A DNA stretch of 16,585 nt, from NCBI GenBank assembly GCA_910592005.1, contig CAJVPP010002049.1, forward strand, positions 1 through 16,585, read 5' to 3'. Under the pieces are notes generated by a model. It did not search any database. It was given only the letters and a program-made list of their open reading frames with translations, and was not told the DNA's origin. Position 1 is the stretch's first letter. Every line of letters begins with the position of its first letter. A program made the position numbers and the translations under genes. This DNA comes from Funneliformis mosseae. Its lineage: Eukaryota; Glomeromycota; Glomeromycetes; Glomerales; Glomeraceae. This document shows positions 1 to 8,970 of the stretch, piece after piece.

Positions 1-80
1 GACTCGACTCGAAAAAAATGAGTCGAATAGAGTTGGTCTTTAAACTCGACTCGACTCGACTCATTCGGAACTCTATGTAA
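1..80. repeat. GACTCGA-type low-complexity repeat at the left edge
   Basis: Tandem CTCGA units occur at 1-12 and about 46-62, with the reverse-complement form (TGAGTCGA) between them at about 19-26, so direct and inverted copies are mixed. The stretch ends in ATTCGGAACTCTA. It is the most CpG-rich part of the first 1.4 kb. A degenerate copy of its right end is seen at 15240-15262. It is probably the edge of a dispersed genomic repeat that continues left of the window. It has no coding potential. Confidence 0.6.
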
Positions 81-1430
81 AACCATTAAGTTAATCTAAT
101 TATATTAGATCATTATGTTATTACCATCATCTACACTAATTCTTTAAAAGTTTTACACATTAATCAAAAATATTCAATAAAATTTTATTTAATTTTATCT
201 AAATAAATAATTAAAGATAAGTTAAATTTAAATTGAAAACTGACAATCTGATTAATTATTATTAATTAAAAATGATTAATAGTCACACTATTTAGTTTTA
301 CAGTTCTCTAAATAAATATTAAGATTTATTTTAAGATTCATATCATTCTAGCAATTAAATTATGCATATCTATAAACAAAGCTAAAGTAATTAATAGTGT
401 TTTATAATTTGCTATTTATTGCAAAATTAAAATATTATATCACTTTTAAAAGCTTCAAAAAAGTCTTATTGATAATAGTATTTCTTATAAATGGTTTAGT
501 TTGTTAAATAAATTGTATACTCTTATGATATGAATATTATTTATATTAATTTATTATAATACATATATTATATTTATTTTATTATATTTAATTTCAGGTT
601 TCTACTTTTAGGATTTTATATCAAAACTAAATTACATAAGTAAAAATTTAAAACAAAAAGCATTTAAATTACCTTATAAACTTGATTGATAATTTAATCT
701 TCAACTATAGGTGTAAGGTAATCATACTCAATAGGTATTTAGATAATTCTTGCCTAAAATAAATACTTCTTACAGATAAATCAGACATTAAAAAAGAAAT
801 TCAAGACATTTTCAATAAGTAGCAGAAATACAATATCATAACAAATCAGTTTCTGATGATTGGCAACCAATTTACTAACTAATAGATAATAATAATTTCA
901 AATATTTATAAGCTATTTATAATTCATTTTTTTCATTTAATTTTTATAAACTTTTTTTTATTATAAAAAATTTATAAAATAATTATGCATAATATAGTAA
1001 TAAAAATTTGTTTTAAAACCAGTTTATATAAATCAAGATAAATCCTTTGATTTAAAATTTTAAATAAAAAAGAAAAAAGTCAAATTTTTTTTTAAAATCA
1101 TACCACTAATTCAAATAATTGCTAAAAATTCTCAAAAATTATAGGTCAAATCGAATTTAATTTTCAATGATAATTTAAAGATTTTAAAATTAAAGAAATT
1201 TGATAATGCAAATTTTTTTATAAAAATATAAAATTTTAGAATCAAATTTTAAATACTTTTAAAAATATAATGTATTGGTATATTTACATTTTTGCATTAA
1301 ATAACACTTTCATAAATTTCTCTACCTGCACCAATGTCCTATCCAGAAGAATATGATATTATATAGCTGGTTAATATTATATTAATATAATAACTTTAAA
1401 ATGAATTATAACAAGTTATTATACCAATTT
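81..1430. other. Extremely AT-rich, CpG-poor gene-free block (left flank)
   Basis: This stretch is mainly A and T with short mixed words (TAATTA, AAATAAAT) and few long homopolymers. I see almost no CpG (one at about 1151) and no reading frame that looks like protein on either strand. Its composition matches 12960-16435 and contrasts with the CpG-containing DNA from about 1430 onward. It is most likely old, mutation-decayed repeat DNA. No gene, tRNA or recognisable element end was found. Confidence 0.6.
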
Positions 1431-1595
1431 CAACGCGTTCACATTTTTCAACGCTAATATATCTCTATATCCAGATTTCATCTACAACGAATGAAATATA
1501 AGTAAGTTTCGCGCAAAATATTTCTTATAAATTAGTACGATGAACTATAGAAGCTTCATTTTTGTTCTTTTGAATAAAGAAGTTACGGAGCAGTA

Positions 1596-1898
1596 TTAGG
1601 AACTTTCACCTCTGAAAGAGTACCAAGTCAAACAGCTTATTGATCTACTATCATCAAAAGTAAATATTAAAACCTTGTCGCTAACCTGCGGTAAGACCTC
1701 TAATACTTTCAGCTTCCGAGAATCATCATTTATTTTTAATAAAGCAGAAGTTACCGCACGGTCTGTTAAATCTCTGATAGTATTATAATCGCTCAAAATA
1801 TCTCCTTCTATTGTTAAATATATGACTGTTGCACTGCAAATGTTTTCTAAAGATTCCTCCAACAAAAATTTCTCGATTTTTGGAAACCAAGTTCGAAA
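1596..1898 (-). pseudogene. Open minus-strand frame, possible decayed gene fragment
   Basis: About 100 codons are open on the minus strand between stops at 1899-1901 and just below 1596. The translation is balanced, with acidic, basic and hydrophobic residues mixed (for example ILSDYNTIRDLTDRAVTSA), unlike the Lys/Phe/Ile-only products of AT-rich noise. There is no good ATG at its start; the first possible initiator is a TTG at 1865. The same frame is open for about 45 more codons beyond the TAA at 1899-1901. I do not recognise the family. It overlaps the + strand candidate at 1829-2242, and at most one of the two is likely to have been real coding sequence in the overlap. Confidence 0.25.
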
Positions 1899-2309
1899 TT
1901 ACAGGTTTAGAATATTTAGGATATTTAGTTCTTGAAAATTCCATATTTCACGATTATGAAAGCGGCAAATGTCATTTACAGATTTGCTTAAATATGTCCG
2001 GATCGAATGCCCATGTTACACAGACCGATCGTTTTTTTACAGATAAATCGAACGCACATAGTTTAAAAAAAATCAAACTTAATCATCTTATAATAAGCAT
2101 GAATGTGTTAATGTCATATTATTCAAAGGAATTCACAATGACAAAGATAAATAACATCGCAAAATAAGCATTATCTCAGGTTACACCCGAATATTTTACG
2201 GTTAAATGTCAAATATTTCGAGAATTACTTGTCGAAACATGAAAAAAAAAAATGTCTTATAAGAGATACTTTTAATATTTTGAATAGGGTTTTTAACATC
2301 GTGATATAA
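1829..2309 (+). pseudogene. Decayed + strand frame interrupted by stops and an A10 tract
   Basis: A + strand frame runs from about 1829 with stops only at 2165-2167 and 2240-2242. The segment between these two stops still reads like protein (ALSQVTPEYFTVKCQIF). Immediately after the second stop an A10 tract (2243-2252) intervenes, and the protein-like reading moves to another frame up to a TAA at 2307-2309. Further protein-like + strand pieces follow in shifting frames to about 2800. This is what homopolymer slippage plus point decay of a former gene would leave. No family is recognised. Chance open frames in AT-rich DNA, or the antisense frame at 1596-1898, are alternatives. Confidence 0.3.
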
Positions 2310-2880
2310 ACAATCTAATGGACTTATGGTGGTTCGATGGCATCATGAGTACCAAATTAATGACCAATATACCTATAAATTTTACGTACCTAATTTATGG
2401 GATTAAGATATTGTTGCACATAGGTGCCTGATACATTATAATGTCATACATGTTGAGGATGACCATATGTGAAAGAAATTTGCCTTCAGGAACGTAATCA
2501 ATTTATCAATCTTTAACAATAATAACACCATGGACGCAATTTTTTGTGTCGTTAGTAATTCGCGTTTTCTCCTAAACGTGACCAACAAACCTAAAAAATG
2601 CGACTTTGATAACAAGGTTTGGCCACAGTTCATTCTACAAGTCAAAAAAGTAATATAAGAATGACCTTTGAAGAATTTCGAAAACAACAAAAAGAGTAAA
2701 GAAAGGGTACATCCATTTGGTGAAGGCAGCAAATTCCTTTAGTCGAAATGAATCCATCAGTTCATTGCCATTATGACTAGAAAAAAAGTTTCTTTAAGCA
2801 ACCAAGATTAGTTTGAGAGCATAGATTTGATAAATAGAATTTGGAACAAGAAAGGTTTTATGAGTTGATTCCCTACGAGT
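2310..2880 (+). other. Fragmented protein-like frames, no intact gene
   Basis: On the + strand, protein-like stretches of 30-45 codons appear one after another in different frames (around 2319-2430, 2490-2650 and 2660-2780), separated by isolated stops or one-base shifts. One contains VWPQFILQVKKV at about 2620-2655. The antisense frame at 2436-2732 is rich in Leu, Phe and Ser and is probably a shadow. Nothing here can be assigned to a family. It is annotated as a likely continuation of the decayed coding region to its left. Confidence 0.25.
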
Positions 2881-3159
2881 TGATAAATTTGCATTTGCTT
2901 TTTTGGAATGTCACATCGAATAGAACAATTTCGATTTATTCGTATTTAACGTTCACGTCACATTCTCCGCACCCAAGGACAATAAATCGGTCTCCATGAT
3001 CTTTATAATTATCAGTAGTGTCATCTTTCACATTGAAGCCTTGATATAATTGTCAGCAGATAAAAGATGTGTATCATTTACGTTATTCCTTACATTCGCC
3101 ATAGGATATAGGTTTCCTTGATCCCAACATAGGACACGGTTCTTTTCTAACTTATACAT
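2881..3159 (-). pseudogene. Minus-strand gene remnant with one frameshift and one stop
   Basis: An ATG at 3157-3159 (minus) opens 43 codons, beginning with residues like MYKLEKNRVLCWDQGN, and ends at TGA 3028-3030. Near that stop a one-base frame change continues into another open stretch containing DDTTDNYKDHGDRFIVLGCG, up to a TAA at 2936-2938, and then about 18 more open codons. The residue mix (Asp, Gly, Trp, Cys, Asn) is unlike random AT-rich translation. I see no conserved catalytic motif and cannot name a family. The + strand complement also has an openish but hydrophobic, low-complexity frame, which I judge to be the shadow. Confidence 0.35.
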
Positions 3160-3313
3160 GCTTATGCAAAATAATAAAACGGATTGTTAAAAAAAAAAAA
3201 AAAGATTTAAAAGTTGATTACTTTGCGACCTAGACATGATATTAAAATAATGTTTATTAAATTCAACATAATCTTTGCGATTACAAATTAAAGGTGTTTT
3301 TTTTAATGAATTA

Positions 3314-3469
3314 ATGAATATTAATGAATTTTCTAGTGATATTCTCTCTTCTTTAGAGTTACGTCCCGCTAAAATTTACATTAGCAATGATAAGTTGTAT
3401 GCCGTACATGTAGCAATTTTTTCACATCGACCAATTTTTGGCAACAAAAAAAGGAACGATTATGTTTAA
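3314..3469 (+). pseudogene. Short + strand reading frame, unrecognised
   Basis: An ATG at 3314 opens 51 codons ending at TAA, with a balanced composition (for example LRPAKIYISNDKLYAVHVAI). The frame is also open upstream to a stop at 3269-3271. No domain, signal peptide or membrane segment is evident. It lies among other broken frames, so a remnant of a longer gene is more likely than an intact small gene. Chance occurrence cannot be excluded. Confidence 0.25.
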
Positions 3470-4439
3470 TCGTCACCTGATTGAGATTTTTTTTTTTTTT
3501 GTATTTTTGCGTGAATAAAACCTAGATCATTACAATCTATATCATATGGTTACAAAGAAATCTAAATCTATAAGTTAGGTAAAACTTGATAACCTAAATA
3601 AGATACCCCTGATCATAATCAAAGTATCATGCAAGTTGAATCCGCCAATAATGGAAAAAAAAAAAGCATCGCCTAATTAGACAAATTAAACCTCACGTTA
3701 CGATCTTTTTTATTTCTATTTACGCTCCGTGCAACAGCCTACGCGAAGTTCAACGAGAGTTGTCAGAAGATAATGAACTTTATATAAATTAACTTCATTC
3801 GGAATCACGCGAAAGATCATTTTCCATCAAATTCCGAACATACATGCATGATTATGAGTGATGAACATCCAGTATATTTTGATTTAAAACTCCGAAAGTA
3901 TGAAAAAAAGATACGCCTAATATATCGTTCACGCGGAATTTTTATATTAAATTTTTTAAACATTCAAATTAAATTAATAAAACGATCCGTTTCACGAGGA
4001 GCGCGAATTTGGTATTACTAAATTTGATTCAAACAATGATTATTTTTTTTCCGGTCATAAGAAAAATAATATTCATTTAATTGGTGCGTTAAAGCAATAA
4101 AAAAATTTAAAAACATGGTCGGAGATAATGATTGGCGAAACTTATTAAACGAATAAACAATAATGTATGAACGCGTGCTTATTCATTCAATTTCTTTTTT
4201 TTTTTTTTAGCGAAAAAAAAGATAAATAAAATAGGATAAATAGAATAAGAAATCATGGTTAACATATTACCATTGGAGGAAGGCGTAGATGTGAAGTAAA
4301 GGTTATTTATCTGATAGATTATCTATAATAATTTTTTTTTTATTAAAAAAAAAAAAAAAATCTTGAAATCAACAGTTATCGTTTGTGAATTTAAATTACC
4401 CAATCTGATATGGGCTTAAATTGAAATGAATATTTATTT
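3470..4439. other. Intergenic stretch without supportable genes
   Basis: The stretch contains repeated A and T runs (T13 near 3487, T runs near 4192, a T10/A16 pair near 4332-4360) in moderately AT-rich DNA with CpGs. I find no frame long or protein-like enough to list, and no RNA gene. It is probably of the same decayed origin as its neighbours. Confidence 0.5.
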
Positions 4440-4926
4440 TCATAAGAAATGAAAATAAACGTTATGGGATTTCATCAAAGGCGTAAAACTTTGTAACCCA
4501 CCGCACAGATCGTGTTCATTGCTACTTTCTTTATTTGGCATGTTTAATAAAATAGAATGGATCGTTAAATTTAATCTACCGAGCATTTTTTTTAACGCAA
4601 AAATAATGATTAGGAAATTATTTACTAAATGTTTACCAACCCTTGCTGCGTTAAGCATATCTTTTCCTTTACGGTGTTTTATCATTGATAGGAAATCACC
4701 GAGTAAAGGAGTACGACGTTTCTCCAAGTAAAAAAAAAAAAAAAAGACACACTTGACATTCGAGCGGCGTAAAATGAAAATTTTTTCCGAAAACTCTTTT
4801 GATGCTGCGGGCGGCGTAATTGTTTTTGTCAGGTGCAATCAAGAAATTACGCGCGTGGATTCGAATAAAAAATAATCTCTCAAAGAGCATGATAAAGGGA
4901 CATGATAAACCGGACACGTGATCCAT
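4440..4926 (-). pseudogene. Minus-strand remnant split by an A16/T16 homopolymer
   Basis: Two minus-strand frames meet at the A16 tract (+ strand 4730-4745). Upstream of it (4926 down to about 4750), the more protein-like frame starts at ATG 4924-4926 and contains APDKNNYAARSIKRVFGKNF. Downstream (about 4728 down to 4440), a different frame is open and contains LSMIKHRKGKDMLNAARVGK. The simplest reading is one ancestral reading frame whose phase was lost by expansion of the homopolymer. The second frame also happens to be open upstream of the tract, giving an uninterrupted 132-codon frame (4440-4838), longer than expected by chance. The family is unrecognised. Confidence 0.35.
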
Positions 4927-5848
4927 CTCGATTATATTCCTGGCTGAAATTTTTGAATTATTTATTAGCTTTGTATCACCCCAACAAAAGCATTTATATG
5001 GATATGTGATTATTCGTGTTAAAAGACATGAACAATTACTGCGTCATGGTAACCTATTTCAGTATTTGTAGGTATAATGGAACCTTATGAATTTTAGGTC
5101 ATCATTGCAGAAATGACATTTTTTACCTTTAAAGGGAACACAAAGTAACTTTGTTCAATCCTTTGTGTATTATTTCACTTGAAACGTACCCAAGGACGAT
5201 GTTGCGGGAGGGGAGGGGTTTTTTTTGACGCTCGAGGTGCATAACGCTAAAGACTTTTTTTGGCTTAATTTAGAAAAAATTTTTGAAACCTTCCGATTAT
5301 TTTCCATTTTATTGAGTTGTTGTTTACATGATATGTTCAAACATATGGTTGAAGAAATATCCAGGATTTTCAATAATAATTAAAAAAAAAAGCATAATCA
5401 ATTGGTTAGTGGAGGATGCTAGTTGGCGCACTCTATCTATAACGCACGTTGTTAGATCATAAATTTTTTAAAAAATTTTAGGGTTTTTACCCTTGCATAC
5501 TTGCATATTTATTTGGAAGGGATTTTTTTTCGTCCCTTTTAATAAATTAATTAAACATACTTGGTTTCTACGCCATTGAAACAAGGTGGTTCATCATCAT
5601 CATCAAGGAGAAAAATTTATATATATATTTTTTTTGTAAATGCGTGCTTCCTTTGGAAATGTAATGTCATGTCATGTCATGTATTTAACCGTTTGTTTGG
5701 TCAAAAGAATTGGTTAAGATCAAAAAAGATAAATAACCCATGATGCCAAGTTTGATATGTTTAATTCGTCAAAAAAAAAAAAAAATATCTCACAACGCCG
5801 CAGTAATTGAAAATAATCCTTGAAAGAATCTAAATCAATAGGAAAACA
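4927..5848. other. No supportable gene; short tandem repeats
   Basis: Only short frames occur here (a Lys/Ser-rich minus frame at 5170-5373, and a + frame at 5561-5743 that crosses a microsatellite), and I do not support either as a gene. Two small tandem repeats are present: (TCA)5 at 5591-5605 and ATGTC x3 plus ATGT at 5664-5682. A and T runs of 8-14 nt punctuate the stretch. Confidence 0.5.
5591..5682. repeat. Two microsatellites: (TCA)5 and (ATGTC)3.8
   Basis: TCA is repeated five times at 5591-5605, and the pentamer ATGTC is repeated at 5664-5682 (three full units plus ATGT). Both are perfect and short. Confidence 0.85.
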
Positions 5849-6139
5849 ATGAATTGCTCGTGTTACGTTACCCACGAGCACTATGCATCATGCGCGCTTA
5901 TTTTTGGCTATTTTAGGTCTTATCTTGTCTTAAAAAAAAGAAATTTTTTTTTTTGGATCATGTCCGTGTACCATCGTTTTTTTATCAATTTAAGTGAGGC
6001 TTTTGCGACTATCTATAATTCAATCATGTGCAAAAATGACATTAGTAGTATGGGAATTTCTGAGTTATTTGGCGTTAATGTCAAATCGAACCACATACAT
6101 ACATTTAAGTTGATTTTAAATTCACAAAAACATACATAA
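5849..6139 (+). pseudogene. + strand open frame of 96 codons, unrecognised
   Basis: An ATG at 5849 opens 96 codons to a TAA at about 6137. The C-terminal half is protein-like (contains NDISSMGISELFGVNVKSN), while the middle is a Lys/Phe run coming from A and T homopolymers at about 5931-5955. It may be a gene in which a homopolymer has expanded without breaking the frame, or two fragments joined by chance. No motif, signal peptide or partner is recognisable, and it has no conserved neighbours. Confidence 0.3.
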
Positions 6140-6224
6140 ATCATTACGTGAAACCTTTATTCGGAAACTTTTGTTTTTTTTTGGTCGGAGTTTAACTTTA
6201 AATGTAATGTACTCCACCTGTTCA

Positions 6225-6290
6225 GTAGGCATCCGATGACGCGCCCGCTAGGCGGAATAAGTCTAGCCAAAAAGTTGCGCTTGAAATATA
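6225..6290. other. Local GC-rich patch with a small hairpin
   Basis: A short patch clearly richer in G and C than its surroundings contains CCGC-TAG-GCGG, a 4-bp stem with a 3-nt loop, at about 6247-6257. A 48-codon minus-strand frame crosses the patch and reads like protein (contains ARLIPPSGRVIGC), so a coding remnant is as plausible as an RNA structure. It does not fold into a tRNA as far as I can judge. Confidence 0.35.
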
Positions 6291-6377
6291 GGATTGTTTA
6301 GACAATTTATTTAACCATAAATTGTTTCTTTCACAAAAAAAAAAAAAATATTGAAATCAGATGGCCATTAGTTTAGC

Positions 6378-6788
6378 ATGGTTTGTGGCGAGATTCGCTT
6401 AAATAAACGGATGGATAAGTCAGTTCTTATGCAACAAGAGCGTCACAATTTCCACTTCGCATCATTTATATTTCAAATACTTGATGCATGTTATCAATCA
6501 TTAATATTTTTGTTTTTAGAGCAGATCGATTCGATTTTAAATTTTCTCATTTTGCTCGGGCTTGGAAGCTCGATCGCAACACTAAAATTATGTATGCTGA
6601 TACAATTAATTTCAAAAAACAATCGTTATAATTTTACTAAACCGAAACGGTCTTTGATTATTGCAAATCTTGACCAAATGATAGATATCCCGTCATGTAA
6701 AAATCAATTTTTTTGCTATTGTTTTTTTTTTGGAAGTGACCAAAACGTATCTTTTTGTTTCAAAACGGTTAACCAAAAAAAAAAATAA
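6378..6788 (+). pseudogene. + strand 136-codon frame with a competing overlapping frame
   Basis: An ATG at 6378 opens 136 codons, the longest frame outside the FYVE gene. The region around residues 39-78 is hydrophobic (Leu/Ile/Phe-rich) and could be read as one or two membrane segments. Inside it, a second + strand frame (ATG 6488, stop 6629-6631, 47 codons) is more protein-like and contains RAWKLDRNTKIMYADTINFK. Beyond that stop the first frame is again the better one (YNFTKPKRSLIIANLDQMID). This pattern suggests an ancestral gene with frame shifts near 6490 and 6620. The end runs into A and T homopolymers. No family is recognised. Confidence 0.3.
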
Positions 6789-7207
6789 AAAATTTTTCAT
6801 TATTCATCACCATTTTGTGCTATAATCGTAAGGTCCCTGCATATTGTGGTCAGCACTCTACCTTTACCTGGTTAGTGGAATGTAACCAAAATTGGTTTTA
6901 AAGTTGTTTATTTTCCAAACTGATGTTCATTCATCCTGAACCTTTATTTTTAGTGGTTTTTATTTTTTTTTTTTGTCAGATTTTCAACGATTTACCGTTA
7001 AGAATATGAATATATTGTTTGAGGTTGCTGCGGATTTTTAAAAAAAGTTCCAAACTCAAAATACTGGTTTTGCGACCTTTCAAAAAAAGAAAAAAACCGT
7101 TTTGATTTCAAAAACTCACATGAAAGAATAAATCCAATTTTTCCTAAAACATCATCATTCTAGTTTACTTGTTTAACGAAATCAAATTTTCTTTGTTGAA
7201 AACCATA

Positions 7208-7233
7208 TTTTTTTTTTTTTAAAAAAAAAAAAA
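7208..7233. repeat. Perfect T13A13 palindrome
   Basis: Thirteen T followed directly by thirteen A form a perfect 26-bp inverted repeat with no loop. A similar A10T12 structure lies at 7459-7480. Such sequences favour slippage and could extrude as cruciforms. They may also mark old insertion scars, but no target duplication is visible. Confidence 0.85.
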
Positions 7234-7458
7234 TCATGATGATTGTCTTGTATGTTCTGATGTTCTTTGAATGTTTAGGAAAAAAATCCTTTTTCATTGA
7301 TTCTCTTTTTAATAGAAGAAGGGAACACATACTTTCCCAAGAAGTTACGAATCATCCAAAATCATTTCTTCAAACTTTTTTAACCATATATAAAAGCAAC
7401 CATGGACAAAAAAAAAATTCCCGTGTTACCGTATTTACAAAAACCGGATGGTGGTTTA

Positions 7459-7480
7459 AAAAAAAAATTTTTTTTTTTTT
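7459..7480. repeat. A10T12 palindromic homopolymer
   Basis: Ten A are followed directly by twelve T, the mirror arrangement of the T13A13 palindrome 226 bp upstream. Confidence 0.85.
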
Positions 7481-7502
7481 ATTATGAAATTTAAAAACAT
7501 TT

Positions 7503-7827
7503 AATAATTTTAAAATTAATTAAAAAATTAAAATTAACTTTGGACTTTACAAGGTTAAAATCTTGAATTTCAGGATTTTCATTCGCCATCAAATTCATCA
7601 AATTGTGGCTTGCCTAACCAAACAGTCATGTACCTAATGTATTCCATTGGTGCCAAGTTTATGTGTGGAATCCCATAAGAATTTTTTTTTACTACTGAGC
7701 ATTTAGAACGATTCTTTTTTTTTTTGTCGCATACAATCATCTTGACTGATCGCAGTAGCTCGGCAATGACGAATTTGATCTTCCGGAAGTCTTGAATCAT
7801 TAAACCGATTCTAGATTTTCTAATCAA
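7503..7827 (-). pseudogene. Minus-strand remnant with a terminal frameshift
   Basis: A minus frame is open for 82 codons (7579-7827) and reads as balanced protein (contains GIPHINLAPMEYIRYMTVWL). It includes a Lys run from a T11 tract (+ strand). It stops at TGA near 7579, but a one-base shift at that point continues into about 30 further open codons beginning like ANENPEIQDFNLVKSKV. The highest-quality start would be an internal ATG rather than the TTG at 7827. No catalytic motif or family is recognisable. A single gene broken by one frameshift is the simplest explanation. Confidence 0.3.
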
Positions 7828-8009
7828 AATTTCAAAATTGAACTTTTCTGTTACACCTCAATCAACAAATTACAAACACTGGGCAAACATTTGCTTTTCT
7901 GACTACCAAAACTGACATATTCTCAGTCACATTTTTTTGGGAACGGCAATTTTGAATTCTTTTGATTCACCATTTTATATTTTTTATGACGCCACTTACA
8001 GGAAGATAA

Positions 8010-8294
8010 ATAATTATCATGTTTCATCTGACTTTCAACACATTGTTGTACGATATTATTATTTTAGGGAACTTTATAGCATGTAAAGCATTCACACATT
8101 TATTTGGAGAAGCTCGGAAGGAACCTTGGAAATGGAATTAAAAATTCAACGTGTACATGTAAATCCTACAAAATCGATTCTACAGTAAATTTTTGGGCCA
8201 AGGATGGAAAAAAAAAAAAAAAAATAAAACAAAACTTGTACGTATAATGATGATATTTTGGTGCGACGAAAACTTGTATGAACCGTTCAGCTGA
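8010..8294 (+). pseudogene. + strand remnant with two internal stops
   Basis: One frame spans 95 codons from just after TAA 8007-8009 to TGA 8292-8294, with an ATG at 8019. Only two internal stops occur (8139-8141 and 8160-8162), whereas AT-rich random sequence would be expected to have several more. Segments such as CKAFTHLFGEARKEPWKW and MMIFWCDENLYEPF have a natural residue mix rich in Trp, Cys and charged residues. An A17 tract (8208-8224) lies inside and, at its present length, keeps the frame. The family is unrecognised. Convergent with the minus-strand remnant at 8506-8970. Confidence 0.35.
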
Positions 8295-8505
8295 TTGTTG
8301 AAATAAAGTGAAAATGATTTCTATTATCGTAATGTATGCATAGTTAAAATATCATGAGGATTGTCTTCTTTTTGTTTGTTTTGTCAATTGGAAGGTTGAA
8401 ATGAAATGTTTTAATTGTTTTTTTTTTTTTTTATTGTTTTTTATTGCAATTTCCGGTTTATAGTCTTATTCCGACATTTCCGAATCTTCTTTTTTTTTCA
8501 TTTGA

Positions 8506-8970
8506 TTATGAACGCTTCAAATGACCAACATTCCATCTGTATGATGACGATTGACCACGAATAGGTATTGTATGCGCCACCAAGCCACAATCCTTTAAGG
8601 AAAGTGACTTCGGCTTCTTCGGATGATTTTCCAATTCAAGTATTTGGGTTTGAGATATTTATAGGTTCCCAACTATACAAGAAAATACCGCCATCTTGGG
8701 ACCTTTACCGATGTAGATGATATGTACAAGCAGGTGGTGGATTTTCCACGACGTCCATGAGGCGAAGGTTTATGCGAGATATATTAGGACAGGTGTGGGA
8801 ACTTTTTTTTCATTTTTTTGGAGGGGTAAAAGATGTTGAGGAGGCTCATTAATTTTTTTTTTTTCTACCACCCGGTTGTACGCGCAATTAATTTTGCCTA
8901 GTAAAGGTACGGGGGATTTAAATTTAACTTCTCCTGCTTTGGTCTTAGTCCCCTTATAACAGTGATTCAT
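8506..8970 (-). pseudogene. Minus-strand gene remnant, 155 codons with two in-frame stops
   Basis: This is the best decayed-gene candidate. A single minus frame runs from ATG 8968-8970 to TAA 8506-8508, with just two internal stops, at 8770-8772 and 8659-8661. The parts before, between and after the stops all look like protein: GEVKFKSPVPLLGKINCAYN, then HIIYIGKGPKMAVFSCIVGN, then LKDCGLVAHTIPIRGQSSS. GC is higher than in the flanks. An alternative minus frame starting at about 8757 is also fairly open, so parts of the reading are ambiguous. I do not recognise the family; no zinc, kinase, helicase or transposase signature is evident. It lies upstream of and divergent from the FYVE gene, separated by about 500 bp. 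Confidence 0.45.

Larger units (their letters stand above)
6789..7502. other. Homopolymer-rich stretch without supportable genes
   Basis: A + strand frame at 7236-7487 is open for 83 codons but begins beside a T13A13 palindrome and ends in a run of Lys and Phe codons at an A10T12 palindrome, so I do not support it as a gene. The rest is AT-rich sequence with T and A runs. A weak tRNA-like match near 6816-6890 was considered and rejected. Confidence 0.45.

Noticed and set aside
4519..4731. 70-codon + strand frame with TTG start
   Set aside because: It is the antisense shadow of the more protein-like minus frame at 4440-4728.
6816..6890. Weak tRNA-like match on the minus strand (GGTAGAGTGCTGACCAC, similar to a D-arm plus anticodon-arm start)
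   Set aside because: No convincing acceptor stem, anticodon loop or GGTTCGAATCC B-box; the downstream match is only CTTACGATTAT. At most a decayed tRNA or chance.
7236..7487. 83-codon + strand frame between the two homopolymer palindromes
   Set aside because: It ends in Lys and Phe runs from A10T12 and begins beside T13A13; no recognisable motif. It is kept only as a structural finding.
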